From Hyphomicrobium sp. ghe19 (lineage in GTDB: Bacteria > Pseudomonadota > Alphaproteobacteria > Rhizobiales > Hyphomicrobiaceae): DNA of 64,000 nucleotides. The notes beneath the pieces were generated by a model that was not told the origin of the DNA, made no database searches, and saw nothing but the letters and a program-made list of their open reading frames with translations. The position numbers and the translations under genes are program-made. How positions within the stretch are numbered: position 1 is the stretch's first letter; each line of letters opens with the position of its first letter. Where the stretch lies: positions 620,001 through 684,000 of the forward strand of contig NZ_LR743509.1 of the NCBI RefSeq assembly GCF_902712875.1, in the 5' to 3' direction. This document shows, piece after piece, positions 43,556 to 52,640 of this stretch.

Positions 43556-44130
43556 TTTTTTCGGTCTCCTGGCGCGAGACGATACAAGTCGAGTTCGGGT
43601 CCCAATGCGCTGAAGAAGCCATGGGCGTTCGGCATCTCGACTTTTCGAAGCGATTGCGCGTCCAAGACTTCTTTTTCGTCGATGACGTGGCCAGCAGCTA
43701 AGATATAGGCGGAGAGCGAATAGACCTCGTCAGGCGTGAGAGAACCTGGCTGGTCGAATGGCATCGTGCGCCAGATGTAGTCGAACAACGTGGTGGCGTA
43801 GGGCCAATAGCTCTCGACGGTCTTCACCGGCGTGTTGCTTGTGAGCGTGCCACGGCCGCCGATGAGCTTCGGACCGCCGACTTCTTTGAGACCCTCCAAA
43901 TGCTCCCCATGACAATGGGCGCAGCGCTGGGCATATAATTCCTTTCCTTCGGCTGCCGTGCCTTTTCCAAGGGGAAGGCCCGTGCCGTCCGGAGGGATCG
44001 CGAAGAACTTCGCGAGTTCATCGGCGCTGACCGGCTTGCCAACGTCTATACCAAGTGCATCCGATTGGGCTCCCGTTGCGGACAGGAAGACGACGAGAAC
44101 AGTGGCGAAGACGTGCCTAAACGTGGACAT
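43552..44130 (-). CDS. Periplasmic cytochrome c, SoxD-like subunit
   Basis: Exported c-type cytochrome of 192 residues with a signal peptide of about 25 residues. One heme site is CAHCH near residue 68; the axial Met is probably in TMPFDQPGSL near 140, followed by LTPDEVYSLSAYIL, the SoxD-type ending. It probably accepts electrons from the molybdenum subunit encoded just upstream, which it overlaps by 14 bases. ATG 44130 is preferred to a GTG three codons earlier. Together they form a sulfite dehydrogenase. Confidence 0.85.
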   Translation of the reverse strand: MSTFRHVFATVLVVFLSATGAQSDALGIDVGKPVSADELAKFFAIPPDGTGLPLGKGTAAEGKELYAQRCAHCHGEHLEGLKEVGGPKLIGGRGTLTSNTPVKTVESYWPYATTLFDYIWRTMPFDQPGSLTPDEVYSLSAYILAAGHVIDEKEVLDAQSLRKVEMPNAHGFFSALGPELDLYRLAPGDRKK

Positions 44131-45385
44131 TCGAAACACTACCGTCGGACGCGACGGCCCAGCTCTGAATTGCGTTATAATGGTAGACGGAGTTGAGACC
44201 GCGCGCGGCGATCAGCTCTTTGCGCGAGGGTTGGACGTTGCCGGCGTCGTCAATGCATCGGCTCTGCAAAATTGCGGGCTTTCCGTCCCAGAACCACGGG
44301 TAGCTAAAACGTACCGTGGACATGGGCTCTGGATCATTGTCGAGGCGCGCGGGCGCCCATGACTTCCCTCCGTCGAGGGAAAGGTCGACGGCATTGACTC
44401 GTCCTCGCCCCGTCCAGGCGAAACCCCTGATGAGATAATAACCCGGTGTCGGAAGCATCATCTCGCCCGACGGGAATGTGATCACCGATTTGGGATCCAT
44501 AGCCAGCGTGAATTGCTTTGCTCGCCCATCCTTCAGCAAATCCGTGTAGGCGGCAGTCTCTTCATGAGTCATGAAAGGACGATCGCTGACCTGAAGCCGG
44601 CGCAGCCATTTGATCTGCGTGTTTCCTTCAAAGCCTGGGAGAATAAGACGAAGCGGATAACCCTGCTCAGGCCGAAGCGATTCACCGTTCTGGCCATAAG
44701 CAATGAGCGCGTCGGTCATCAGCTTGTCGATCGGGATGCTGCGCGTCATGACCGCAGCATCAGCCCCTTCTGCGAGCACCCATGCCGCGTTCTCTTTCAA
44801 TCCGACCTGGCGGGCCAGCGTCGCAAAAGGTACGCCCGTCCACTCGGATGTGCTTAGCAGTCCGTGCGTGACCTGGACGTTCTTTCCCGTCGGTTTTGCC
44901 CATTCGTCCAGGGTGTTTCCCGAGCACTCAATGAAGAAGCGGCGGGTGATCGATGGCAGGCTCTTGATGTCTGCCACGGAAAATTTCTTTGGCTGATCGA
45001 CCAGCCCATGGACATAAAGCGAGTGGCGCGATGGGTCGATCGTTGGAATGCCACCGTGGTGGCGCTCGAAGTGAAGGCCTGAGGGAGTGAGGTTGCCTAT
45101 GATCGATGCCAATGGCGTGTACGTCCAGGACGTGCCGTCAAGGGGACGCTCGGCCTTGATGCGCGTTTCGGTTTCGAATTGCGAACGCGTTCCGTACCCG
45201 CCATCCTCATGAACGCCGCGTGCCATTTCTTTGGTGGGATCTTCAGGCACGTCATACAAGGTTGCACCCGGCGGAGCCTTCGCCTTCTCGGCTTCCGCCG
45301 CTCTCGGGGTCATGGCTCCCGCCGTCGATGCCGCCATGGCTGAGAGAAGAAATCCACGGCGATTAAAATCGTTGCGCGGTTTCAT
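44117..45385 (-). CDS. soxC: Sulfite dehydrogenase molybdenum subunit, SoxC type
   Basis: Periplasmic molybdopterin enzyme of about 422 residues that oxidises sulfite to sulfate. A Tat signal is clear (NRRGFLLSAMAASTAGAM). The molybdenum-ligand Cys lies in FFIECSGNTLDEWA near residue 155, and the sulfite-oxidase dimerisation domain follows after about residue 300 (DLSLDGGKSWAPARL). The ATG at 45385 gives a normal short Tat leader; a GTG at 45454 and TTG at 45511 lie upstream, the latter next to operator S2. No soxA, B, X, Y or Z is present, so it probably serves sulfite released from methylated sulfur compounds rather than thiosulfate oxidation. Confidence 0.86.
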   Translation of the reverse strand: MKPRNDFNRRGFLLSAMAASTAGAMTPRAAEAEKAKAPPGATLYDVPEDPTKEMARGVHEDGGYGTRSQFETETRIKAERPLDGTSWTYTPLASIIGNLTPSGLHFERHHGGIPTIDPSRHSLYVHGLVDQPKKFSVADIKSLPSITRRFFIECSGNTLDEWAKPTGKNVQVTHGLLSTSEWTGVPFATLARQVGLKENAAWVLAEGADAAVMTRSIPIDKLMTDALIAYGQNGESLRPEQGYPLRLILPGFEGNTQIKWLRRLQVSDRPFMTHEETAAYTDLLKDGRAKQFTLAMDPKSVITFPSGEMMLPTPGYYLIRGFAWTGRGRVNAVDLSLDGGKSWAPARLDNDPEPMSTVRFSYPWFWDGKPAILQSRCIDDAGNVQPSRKELIAARGLNSVYHYNAIQSWAVASDGSVSNVHV

Positions 45386-45494
45386 TCCTTCGCGACAAGG
45401 GCATTCGTCTTCCGATGGCTTCGCGGTTGAGGCGTCTTCTCTTTGTTGCGTCACGCTCGTCTTCTCTGAATTTACGAAAACTGCTGGTCGTGTA

Positions 45495-45510
45495 TGTATC
45501 AGTCGGTACA
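45495..45510. promoter_or_regulatory. Operator S2, TGTATCAG-TCGGTACA
   Basis: Second-family palindrome 109 bases before the chosen soxC start. It heads the soxC, cytochrome, ribA unit. Confidence 0.62.
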
Positions 45511-45578
45511 AGAAAAGTCCACATGAACACGGCTGCTTGGAGCGGTGATTTCACAACTCCGAGAGTTCCCAAAAAGCG

Positions 45579-46616
45579 TCAGCGCGGTGTGAGAATGTGC
45601 GCGAAGTCCGTGTCAAACGTTGAAGCCTCGACATCTGAACCGATGTAGCTTTTTGCGAGCGCGCAATCGCGACCAATCTGGTCTTTCAATGCATCCACGC
45701 TGACGAACGTTCGTTCGGGCCGGAGGAACGCCACGAACTCAACGATCATCTGCTTGCCGTAAAGGTCGCCGCTGAAATTCAGTATGTGCACTTCAAGTCG
45801 AGGGGCGCCGTCATCGAATTGGGGACGGGTCCCGTAACAGGCAACGCCGTCCGCTACTATATCATCTACAAGCACGCGAACCGCGTAGATACCGAAACAA
45901 AGGCTCGAACCAAAGCCCGTGGCGATATTGGCCGTGGGAAAGCCGAGTTCTCGTCCGCGCTTGTCGCCGTGAACAATCTCTCCTTCGAAGGTCCATCGGC
46001 GACCGAGCATCCGGTTCGCCGACTTTACCTCGCCAAGCGCGAGTTTCGCACGCACTGCCGTGGAGCTGATCGGTTCATCGGTGTCGTAGTCGACTTGAGG
46101 CGGAATGAGTTCGACCACCAGGCCCAATCCGGGTCCTATGGACGCGAGCTGTGCCGCGTCTCCGGCACGGTTTAGGCCGAACCGGAAATTGCGGCTGGCG
46201 ACGATGCCTCTTGCCTCAAACTGCTTGACGAGCACCCCTTCGACAAAGTCTTTGGCAGGCTGCGAAGAGAGGCTCGAGTCGAAGTTCAGTACGATAACTT
46301 CGTCTACCCCTGCCTTTCTGAGCAGATAAGCTTTCTCGTCCTGATCGGTTAGCGGAAGCAGCGTTTGATGCGGCTCTAGGAAACTGCGCGGGTGCGGATC
46401 GAACGTTATCGCGATGAGCTTCGCCGAATCCATTTTCGCGAGGTTCGATGCACGCTGGACGATATGCCGGTGTCCGAGATGGACGCCGTCGAAATTGCCG
46501 ATGACGACGTAACCACCGCGAACTCGCTCCGGCAGGTCAACCAGATCCTGCAACTCCAGTGCGGGCTTGCTCGACCCTGGCCCAATCAAGGTCGAACTCA
46601 ATATTCCGATTTGCAT
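45579..46616 (-). CDS. ribF: Bifunctional riboflavin kinase / FAD synthetase
   Basis: Cytoplasmic enzyme of 345 residues making FMN and FAD. The N-terminal FAD synthetase has GNFDGVHLGHRHIV near residue 42 and the nucleotidyl-transferase segment ISSTAVRAKLALGEV near 180; the C-terminal riboflavin kinase has GFPTANIATGF and LEVHILNFSGDLYG. Length is normal for RibF. It is probably a second copy besides a housekeeping one (not in window), dedicated to FMN supply for the two FMNH2-dependent monooxygenases. Confidence 0.9.
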   Translation of the reverse strand: MQIGILSSTLIGPGSSKPALELQDLVDLPERVRGGYVVIGNFDGVHLGHRHIVQRASNLAKMDSAKLIAITFDPHPRSFLEPHQTLLPLTDQDEKAYLLRKAGVDEVIVLNFDSSLSSQPAKDFVEGVLVKQFEARGIVASRNFRFGLNRAGDAAQLASIGPGLGLVVELIPPQVDYDTDEPISSTAVRAKLALGEVKSANRMLGRRWTFEGEIVHGDKRGRELGFPTANIATGFGSSLCFGIYAVRVLVDDIVADGVACYGTRPQFDDGAPRLEVHILNFSGDLYGKQMIVEFVAFLRPERTFVSVDALKDQIGRDCALAKSYIGSDVEASTFDTDFAHILTPR

Positions 46617-46669
46617 TTTGCCGACATTGCTCGCGATGGTTGCCTATCGGAACTCCGCCAAGTGCTTGC

Positions 46670-47212
46670 TCAAATGTGAGAGACCAAGCCGTATTTGGCG
46701 TCATGATAAATCAGAGGCTTGAGAGCATCCACTCCCGAACCAATGACCTGCCCAACAAACAGCGTGTGTGTTCCAATCGATATCTTCTGTTCCACATTGC
46801 ATTCGAGGTGCGCTGCCGCTCCCGTAATCAAGGGAACGCCCATTGCGCCGATGGTGTGCTCAACGGTATCGAACTGATTGTCCTGTTTCCCTGCGAAGTG
46901 CTCAGCGATATGCTTTTGCCCGTCAGCAAGAATATTGACCGCGTACGCACCTTTGCGGTCGATATGAGGATGCGTGCGCGCGGTGCGGTTGACGGCGATG
47001 AGTATGGTCGGAGGCTCCGCGCAAACGCTGCACACCGCTGTCGCGGTGAAGCCGTAGAGTGATCCAGCATCTTCCGTCGATATGACCGTCACGCATCCAG
47101 CCAGTTGGCGCATGACCGAGCGAAACGCATTGGCGTCGACCGCCGACGGTTTGGCTTGGAGCGCTTCCCGAATACTGTTAATCGCCGAATGAATCGGTCC
47201 CCCCATCTGCAT
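46670..47212 (-). CDS. NAD(P)H:flavin reductase (flavin-reductase domain)
   Basis: Protein of 180 residues of the flavin_reduct/HpaC family. The conserved segments FRSVMRQLAGCVTVIST, GFTATAVCSVCAEPPTILI and NRTARTHP are present, with the dimer-forming C-terminal strand (HDAKYGLVSH). It reduces FMN with NADH and passes FMNH2 to a partner oxygenase. In the cluster with SfnG and DmoA it is the best candidate for the reductase of DmoA (a DmoB-type role), but SfnG is also possible. Confidence 0.86.
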   Translation of the reverse strand: MQMGGPIHSAINSIREALQAKPSAVDANAFRSVMRQLAGCVTVISTEDAGSLYGFTATAVCSVCAEPPTILIAVNRTARTHPHIDRKGAYAVNILADGQKHIAEHFAGKQDNQFDTVEHTIGAMGVPLITGAAAHLECNVEQKISIGTHTLFVGQVIGSGVDALKPLIYHDAKYGLVSHI

Positions 47213-47278
47213 AGTTCAAGGCGCTCCTATTTCCGTTTGTTTTTGTTGAAGAAGGCATGCCGCTTGGGCACGAATGGT

Positions 47279-48400
47279 TCACAGGGGCTCTTGTCTCACG
47301 ACTGTGAGGCCGTATCCCTCGATGCCGACAAGTGTTTGCTCTCGGCTCGAGAGCATGATCATTTCCCTCACGCCGAGATCGACCAGTATCTGTGCACCAA
47401 TTCCGTATTCTCGGAGTTGCGGTCCGGGTCTCGAGTGCGGGCTGCTTTTCCGAATTCGCTCCGAGAGGGCGCCTTGGCGCCCATCGTTCAGGAGAACGAT
47501 GACGCCTCTTCCTCTGCGCATGATTTTGTACATGGCGCTGCTCAAGCCCTCGCCATCGCGAGAGAGGATGACATCGCTTACGAGATCAGATCTATGGAGA
47601 CAAACGGGGATGGGACCCGGCTTCGTCACATTGCCTTTGACGAGAACGGCGTGTTCCGATCCATCGACAGTATCACGGTAGATCACGAGCTCCCATTCTC
47701 CGAAGCTCGGATGATGAATCGCCGAGGTGGCGACCGCTGTAATCAAGCGTTCATGGCGAAGTCGATACGCGATCAAATCGGCAATCGTGCCGAGCTTTAT
47801 TTCATGCTGTAGCGCGAACCGCACGAGATCCGGCAAGCGCGCCATCGTGCCGTCGTCGTTCATCACTTCGCAAATGACGCCCGAGGGATTGAGCCCCGCA
47901 ATACGTGAGACATCGACAGCGGCTTCCGTGTGCCCGGCTCTAACCAGCGTGCCGCCATCGCGAGCAATCAGGGGAAAAATGTGCCCAGGTGTTACGATAT
48001 CTTTGGACGAACTCTCTGGATTGATGGCGACGGCCACGGTCCGGGCTCTGTCCGCTGCCGAGATGCCCGTCGTCACTCCGGTCTTTGCTTCAATCGATAG
48101 CGTGAACGCAGTCTGCAAGCCCGTGGTGCTTGATTGAGCCATGGCGCTCAATTTGAGATGTGACACGCGCTGGGCAGTTAGTGCGAGACATATGAGTCCG
48201 CGCGCGTGACGTGCCATAAAATTGATGGCGTCGGCGGTCGCGAACTGCGCAGGGATGACGATGTCGCCCTCGTTCTCGCGACCCTCATCGTCGACGAGAA
48301 TGAAGCACCGGCCAGCTCTGGCCTCTTCGATAATTTCTTCTGCCGAGCTGATCCCCCAAGAGGGGCTTTCTGAATCGTGGTTGGTGAACATGACGTTCAT
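47279..48400 (-). CDS. ribB: 3,4-dihydroxy-2-butanone-4-phosphate synthase with degenerate RibA half
   Basis: Riboflavin-synthesis enzyme of 373 residues. The N-terminal RibB domain is complete (EARAGRCFILVDDEGRENEG with the acidic loop; HTEAAVDVSRIAGLNPSGVI). The C-terminal part has the shape of GTP cyclohydrolase II, but the zinc-binding Cys triad of true RibA is absent: the aligned stretch reads HRSDLVSDVILSRDGEG. It thus cannot open GTP, consistent with a separate ribA in the cluster. Such RibBX-type proteins are known in alphaproteobacteria. ATG follows GGAAGGAACGGAAG. Confidence 0.88.
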   Translation of the reverse strand: MNVMFTNHDSESPSWGISSAEEIIEEARAGRCFILVDDEGRENEGDIVIPAQFATADAINFMARHARGLICLALTAQRVSHLKLSAMAQSSTTGLQTAFTLSIEAKTGVTTGISAADRARTVAVAINPESSSKDIVTPGHIFPLIARDGGTLVRAGHTEAAVDVSRIAGLNPSGVICEVMNDDGTMARLPDLVRFALQHEIKLGTIADLIAYRLRHERLITAVATSAIHHPSFGEWELVIYRDTVDGSEHAVLVKGNVTKPGPIPVCLHRSDLVSDVILSRDGEGLSSAMYKIMRRGRGVIVLLNDGRQGALSERIRKSSPHSRPGPQLREYGIGAQILVDLGVREMIMLSSREQTLVGIEGYGLTVVRQEPL

Positions 48401-48509
48401 TGCTTCCGTTCCTTCCCCAATCCCGGAAGCCGGCGTGCCGACTGCAGGGCTTATTTTATGCTTATTTGGAAAGGCGCGGCCCGAACGGCCGCAAAGTGCT
48501 CCCTACGCC

Positions 48510-49628
48510 TTATCCATTGGCTGACCTCTTCGCATTGGAAGAGGCGTCCTCCATCTCTCGAACGAGCGGGATGACCCGCTCGCCGAAGAAGCGCGTTTCC
48601 TCATGGAAATGCAGGAAACCGCATAGGATCGCGTCGACACCAATTCTTCCGAGTTCGTGGATTTGATTTGCGATCTGTTCTGGGGTGCCAATCAGATTGG
48701 TCTTGAAGCCGTCGTTGTACTGGACCAGGTCGCGGCTCGTGGATTTTGCCCACATGCCCTTGCCCTCTTTGGTCGATTGGCCAGCTTCCTTCACGGCGAC
48801 GCGGAATTTTTCGACGGCTTCGGTGTCCGCGCTCCGGACGATGCGCTCAAGTTCTGCTTTCGCTTCCGTTTCCGTGTCGCGCGCGATGACGAATGCATTC
48901 GCGAGAAACTTCACTTTCCGGCCTTGTGCGGCAGCCATCTTGGAAACGCTGTTGATCTGCTCCTTGAAGCCTTCCACAGAGTTGCCGTTCATGAAGTACC
49001 AGTCAGAAACGGAGGCCGCCATGCGTTGCGCGGCGAGCGAGTTTCCGCCCTGGAATATCTCGGGCATCGGCCTGCCTGGAATTGCCAGCGGCTTCGGCTT
49101 CAAAGTGTAGCCATCAATCTGCCAGTACTTGCCACGATAGGAGAAATCGTCGTCACTCCACGCTCCGCGTAGGATTTCGATGAATTCCCGCGAGCGGACG
49201 TAGCGTTCGTCGTGCTCAAGCCATTGCACTCCGAGGGCGTCGTATTCGCGGCGATACCATCCGCTTACTACGTTGATTGCCCATCGACCGTTGAAGATCT
49301 GGTCGGCGGTGGCGCCGTGCTTCGCGATCACGCCGGGGTGGAACATTCCGGGAAGGATGCCGGTAACGACGTTGATGGATTCAGTGTTGGCCAAGAGGGC
49401 AGTCGAGAAGATCAGCGAGTCATGCTGATATTCTGCGCCGTAACTGCCCATGAAGCGGATCTGCGTCAGCGCATACTCAAAGCCGACCTCTTCCGCGATC
49501 TTCGCGAGCTTCACATTGTATTGAAGCCCCCAATCGGTGTGCTGGGGGATTTTACTGACGACGAGACCCCCACTCACATTGGGAACCCAATGCGCGAATT
49601 TCATGCGATTTTGTGATTTCGTTGCCAT
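48510..49628 (-). CDS. sfnG: Dimethylsulfone monooxygenase
   Basis: FMNH2-dependent luciferase-like monooxygenase of 372 residues that converts dimethylsulfone to methanesulfinate and formaldehyde. Matches remembered SfnG closely: FAHWVPNVSGGLVVSKIPQ, then DWGLQYNVKLAKIAEEVGFE, NGRWAINVVSGWYRREY, EIFQGGNSLAAQRMAASVSD and YNDGFKTNLIGTPEQIA. The ATG has GAAGGGCC before it. The product methanesulfinate would be oxidised further, eventually to sulfite, the substrate of SoxCD-type enzymes next door. No methanesulfonate monooxygenase (ssuD or msmA) is in the window. Confidence 0.92.
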   Translation of the reverse strand: MATKSQNRMKFAHWVPNVSGGLVVSKIPQHTDWGLQYNVKLAKIAEEVGFEYALTQIRFMGSYGAEYQHDSLIFSTALLANTESINVVTGILPGMFHPGVIAKHGATADQIFNGRWAINVVSGWYRREYDALGVQWLEHDERYVRSREFIEILRGAWSDDDFSYRGKYWQIDGYTLKPKPLAIPGRPMPEIFQGGNSLAAQRMAASVSDWYFMNGNSVEGFKEQINSVSKMAAAQGRKVKFLANAFVIARDTETEAKAELERIVRSADTEAVEKFRVAVKEAGQSTKEGKGMWAKSTSRDLVQYNDGFKTNLIGTPEQIANQIHELGRIGVDAILCGFLHFHEETRFFGERVIPLVREMEDASSNAKRSANG

Positions 49629-49672
49629 CTGCGGCCCTTCGGTAACCGGAGCAAAGATTTTCGCGTGGGCAG

Positions 49673-50230
49673 CTATTGCACCAATTGCGGACGTCGCACA
49701 AATGAACTTGCGAGGATGTCGACTGCCTCGCTAGCGGCACGCTCAATCCGATCCTTGAGAGAAGGACTTGCCACGACGCCGTCAGCAAAATCCTCGCTCA
49801 ACCCGTAAAGTCCCGTTGTTACCGTTTGGACCGCAAAGAAACCCATAAGCGGCCGCAATTGATGTTCGATGACCAATGCATGCATCGAGCTGCCGCCGGT
49901 AGCGCAAAGGATGGATTTGCGGTTGCGCATTGCGTCGCGGTCGACAAGATCGAAGAAATGCTTCAGAACGCCGGTATACGCGGCCCGATAGACGGGCGTT
50001 CCGATAACCAAAAGGTCAGCGCGTTCGACCAATTGAAGGAGCTGTTCGCCAGCCTCGGTCACGTCCGGTCGGGTAAGGCCGCACATAATTTCCGGCGCAA
50101 CCTCGCTTAACGCGATGGTCTCGCTTTTTATTGGCATCTTCCGCGCAACAGCGTCGCCGATTGCGTTGACCAAGATCCCTGTTTTTGAGGGCTGAGTCGG
50201 ACTTCCGTTGATCTTGACCATAGTCGGCAT
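49673..50230 (-). CDS. NAD(P)H-dependent FMN reductase (MsuE/SsuE family)
   Basis: Flavodoxin-like reductase of 185 residues. The FMN phosphate loop INGSPTQPSKTG is at the N-terminus and LVIGTPVYRAAYTGVLKHFF is the family's second motif. It supplies FMNH2, most likely to SfnG encoded 44 bases downstream. The ATG at 50230 has GGGAG nine bases upstream; the open frame extends to 50368 but would run across operator S3. Confidence 0.88.
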   Translation of the reverse strand: MPTMVKINGSPTQPSKTGILVNAIGDAVARKMPIKSETIALSEVAPEIMCGLTRPDVTEAGEQLLQLVERADLLVIGTPVYRAAYTGVLKHFFDLVDRDAMRNRKSILCATGGSSMHALVIEHQLRPLMGFFAVQTVTTGLYGLSEDFADGVVASPSLKDRIERAASEAVDILASSFVRRPQLVQ

Positions 50231-50280
50231 AAGGCGTCGCTCCCGGGACATCAATCGAGCCGATCGATCGGCTTCTTGTT

Positions 50281-50296
50281 TGTATCGATCGGTCCA
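50281..50296. promoter_or_regulatory. Operator S3, TGTATCGA-TCGGTCCA
   Basis: Second-family palindrome 50 bases before the FMN reductase start, heading the FMN reductase, sfnG, ribB, flavin reductase, ribF set. Confidence 0.7.
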
Positions 50297-50439
50297 ACAT
50301 GATGTGAAATTCGAAGAGACGCAAGAGATATCCGCGTGAAGAACGATTCTTTCACGCTTGGTTATCATTGCTGTATTGCAGCACGCGTTAGGTTGCTGCC
50401 ATCGATGCGAGCTGACGGAACCCCCAAATCCAAAAGAAA

Positions 50440-50465
50440 AAACCGAGACCTCTCGGCCTCGGTTT
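50440..50465 (-). terminator. Rho-independent terminator of the porin gene
   Basis: Eleven-base stem AAACCGAGACC/GGCCTCGGTTT with one mismatch and a TCTC loop; on the minus strand TTTCTTTTGG follows. It lies 38 bases past the porin stop. Confidence 0.85.
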
Positions 50466-50503
50466 CAGTCTAGAGAGCGGTCGTTTCTCCGTTTAGGTTA
50501 TAC

Positions 50504-51781
50504 TCAGAAATTGATCATTGCGCCGCCGACAACTGTGGTCATGTCTTTGGTCTCGACGCCGGGGACATCTACAGAGTGATCGCGGTATCGCAGCCATACG
50601 GACATCGCCGCTGCATCGATTTCCTGGACGACGCCGACGCCCCACCATGAGGTGCTCGAGCCTTTGAGCACCTGGGACGTTTCCGTGATGCTGTCGGTGA
50701 TCATCGCGCTGTTGTTCGCACCAAGATATTCGCCGTAAGGAATTGTGGCGCCAATGGGCGTGAGGTTCAAACGGACGCCGCCCTTGAAATACCAGGTATC
50801 GGTGGCAGGGTTGTTCATCGGGTTGACGGTCTGATCCAAGTGACCGTAGCCGCCTATACCGAAGATGCCTGACGGCATGTGCTGCAGATAAAGGCCCGCT
50901 TGGGTATACTTGAGCGTGCCGCCCTCAGTCTGCGCGATGTTTTGGTCGTTCGTTTCGCCGTAAGATACGGCAGCGGCAATTTTCACATTGCCGATCGTGT
51001 TGTTGTAGCGGCCAAGCACAGCCCATTCGTCGTCTTCGCCCCATGAGGCAGCTGCAGAGAAGCCTGCAATAGCTGGGGTATCATAGCGCACGACGTTTCT
51101 GGGCAATCCATCACAGTCGCCAGGACCACCGCCCCATCCACGGCAGGACGAAGCATTTCCCCAACTCAGTGATACGCCCGGGGCAAAGTTGCCTCTCACG
51201 TTAAATCCAAAGACGTCGTAACCGACCCAATAGGCGGCCGCCAAAGTTCCGGAGCTGTCGAGAGAGACGACGACGTTGTCGTCGGCTTGGGACATTTTAC
51301 CGACGCTGACCTGTCCTAGAGAGTCGCTCTTGAGATACCAATACGAATAGAGAACTTGTGTTGAATTTGGGCTTCCTGTCAGGCCCGGGCCATCCGCGCG
51401 ATTTGCGTTGGTGGAATAGACATCGCTGTCGATTGCCTCGATGTGAAGCACGTATCCGGCCTTGACGTCATTGCTGATCTTCGCCTCGCCGACGATGTGG
51501 AAGTTGCTCGCGAAGGCGGTCCCGAGACCGGTGATGTATGTGTTGGACTCGACTCCATCGTCCCAGTGAACGACTTGTTCGGCAACCCAACCGGATATGG
51601 TCAACGATACCTTGCGATTGCCTTTGCGGGCCGCAGTTGCTTCGAGTTCGGCTATCCGCTCCTCGAGATCCGCGCAACAATTTCCACCGAGATCGGCAGC
51701 TTGCGTCGAAGTCGAGCCCGCAAATCCCAGAAGTGCAACGCAACTCGCAACGGCTATGTACGCCTTATTTTTCATTCTCAT
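50504..51781 (-). CDS. Alphaproteobacterial outer-membrane porin
   Basis: Outer-membrane beta-barrel of 425 residues. Signal peptide about residues 1-25 (SCVALLGFAGSTSTQAA), then a short coiled-coil segment DLEERIAELEATAARK and the porin strand SLTISGWVAEQVV. It ends in INF, the aromatic C-terminus needed for outer-membrane insertion. Family: porin_2. The start ATG at 51781 follows GAGGGGAATA; operator S4 is 45 bases upstream, so it is part of the sulfur regulon and may admit sulfones or sulfonates. A truncated relative lies at 55859. Confidence 0.88.
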   Translation of the reverse strand: MRMKNKAYIAVASCVALLGFAGSTSTQAADLGGNCCADLEERIAELEATAARKGNRKVSLTISGWVAEQVVHWDDGVESNTYITGLGTAFASNFHIVGEAKISNDVKAGYVLHIEAIDSDVYSTNANRADGPGLTGSPNSTQVLYSYWYLKSDSLGQVSVGKMSQADDNVVVSLDSSGTLAAAYWVGYDVFGFNVRGNFAPGVSLSWGNASSCRGWGGGPGDCDGLPRNVVRYDTPAIAGFSAAASWGEDDEWAVLGRYNNTIGNVKIAAAVSYGETNDQNIAQTEGGTLKYTQAGLYLQHMPSGIFGIGGYGHLDQTVNPMNNPATDTWYFKGGVRLNLTPIGATIPYGEYLGANNSAMITDSITETSQVLKGSSTSWWGVGVVQEIDAAAMSVWLRYRDHSVDVPGVETKDMTTVVGGAMINF

Positions 51782-51826
51782 TATTCCCCTCGAATCGATA
51801 TCTCCCTGCGCGTCCACTACATCCAA

Positions 51827-51842
51827 CTGACCGACCGGTACA
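51827..51842. promoter_or_regulatory. Operator S4, CTGACCGA-CCGGTACA
   Basis: Second-family palindrome 45 bases before the porin start. The right half is exact; the left half has two changes. Confidence 0.62.
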
Positions 51843-52064
51843 ATCAGATTCAAATAGCGACCCATCAGTACAGAACCTCGGGAATTCCAAGGGACTGGGC
51901 TCCGAGGGGTTTGCGGCGGGAATTCGTTGTGGCGCCTCAGGGGATTAGTCGAGATCGTTTTCGCGCGACGGCGTTATGGTAACACCGTTGAATAATCTCG
52001 GGTGCGGTTGGCCGATGAGTTGAGGCTGGGAGGTTCTTTGGCTTTCGGGAGGCCGCCTGATGCT

Positions 52065-52640
52065 CTAAAAAATCGGCCCGACCATGTTCTTATCGTCGAT
52101 GCATCGGGTGCCCATGCTTGCTTCTCGCTGGGAGCTGAGTACGCGGAGCGCCTCTTGTTGAGTATCGATATCCCCGTCGAAATCGCCGGCAGCTTTCCCC
52201 TGGTCGATCGTCCGTTCCAGCCACGCAAGTTGGACTGAGAGGAGATCTGCTTGGCGTGCTGCGAGAGGTCCGCCCTTGCGCGATTTTTCGTGCTCTAACG
52301 CATTGTGAATGGGCATTTGCCTGTCGGCGAGATCACGAAAGATTCGGCTATAGGCCGATAACTTGGCCGTGGCCGGTATGCATCTCCTTTCTATGGCGTC
52401 CAGCGCGGCAGTGAGTTTCGAAAGGTGAGCGTCCACTACGGCGCTGCTGAGTTCCTCCCGCGTCCGGAAGTGTGCCTGGATACTGGAAATCCTCATGCCT
52501 ATGCGGTCAGAAAGGCGGCCGAGCGTAAAGGCTTCGAACCCGTTCGCACGAATCATGCGCTCGGCTTCTGCCAGCAGATATCCTCGAACGTCCATTCGAG
52601 TTCTGGATCTTGTCTGCCGCACCTCACCGTCCCCGTTCAT
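52065..52640 (-). CDS. TetR family transcriptional regulator (second)
   Basis: Repressor-type protein of 191 residues. The helix-turn-helix covers residues 20-65 (LLAEAERMIRANGFEAFTL, GMRISSIQAHFRTREEL). It is divergent from dmoA and has operator S5 50 bases before its start. Given its place it is the likeliest repressor of the dimethylsulfide genes and may bind all six S-family sites (inference). Its C-terminus reads KNMVGPIF. Confidence 0.83.
   Translation of the reverse strand: MNGDGEVRQTRSRTRMDVRGYLLAEAERMIRANGFEAFTLGRLSDRIGMRISSIQAHFRTREELSSAVVDAHLSKLTAALDAIERRCIPATAKLSAYSRIFRDLADRQMPIHNALEHEKSRKGGPLAARQADLLSVQLAWLERTIDQGKAAGDFDGDIDTQQEALRVLSSQREASMGTRCIDDKNMVGPIF

Noticed and set aside
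44117..45385. Complete Sox thiosulfate oxidation system
   Set aside because: Only the SoxC and SoxD-like subunits are present; soxA, X, Y, Z and B are absent, so it is read as a stand-alone sulfite dehydrogenase.
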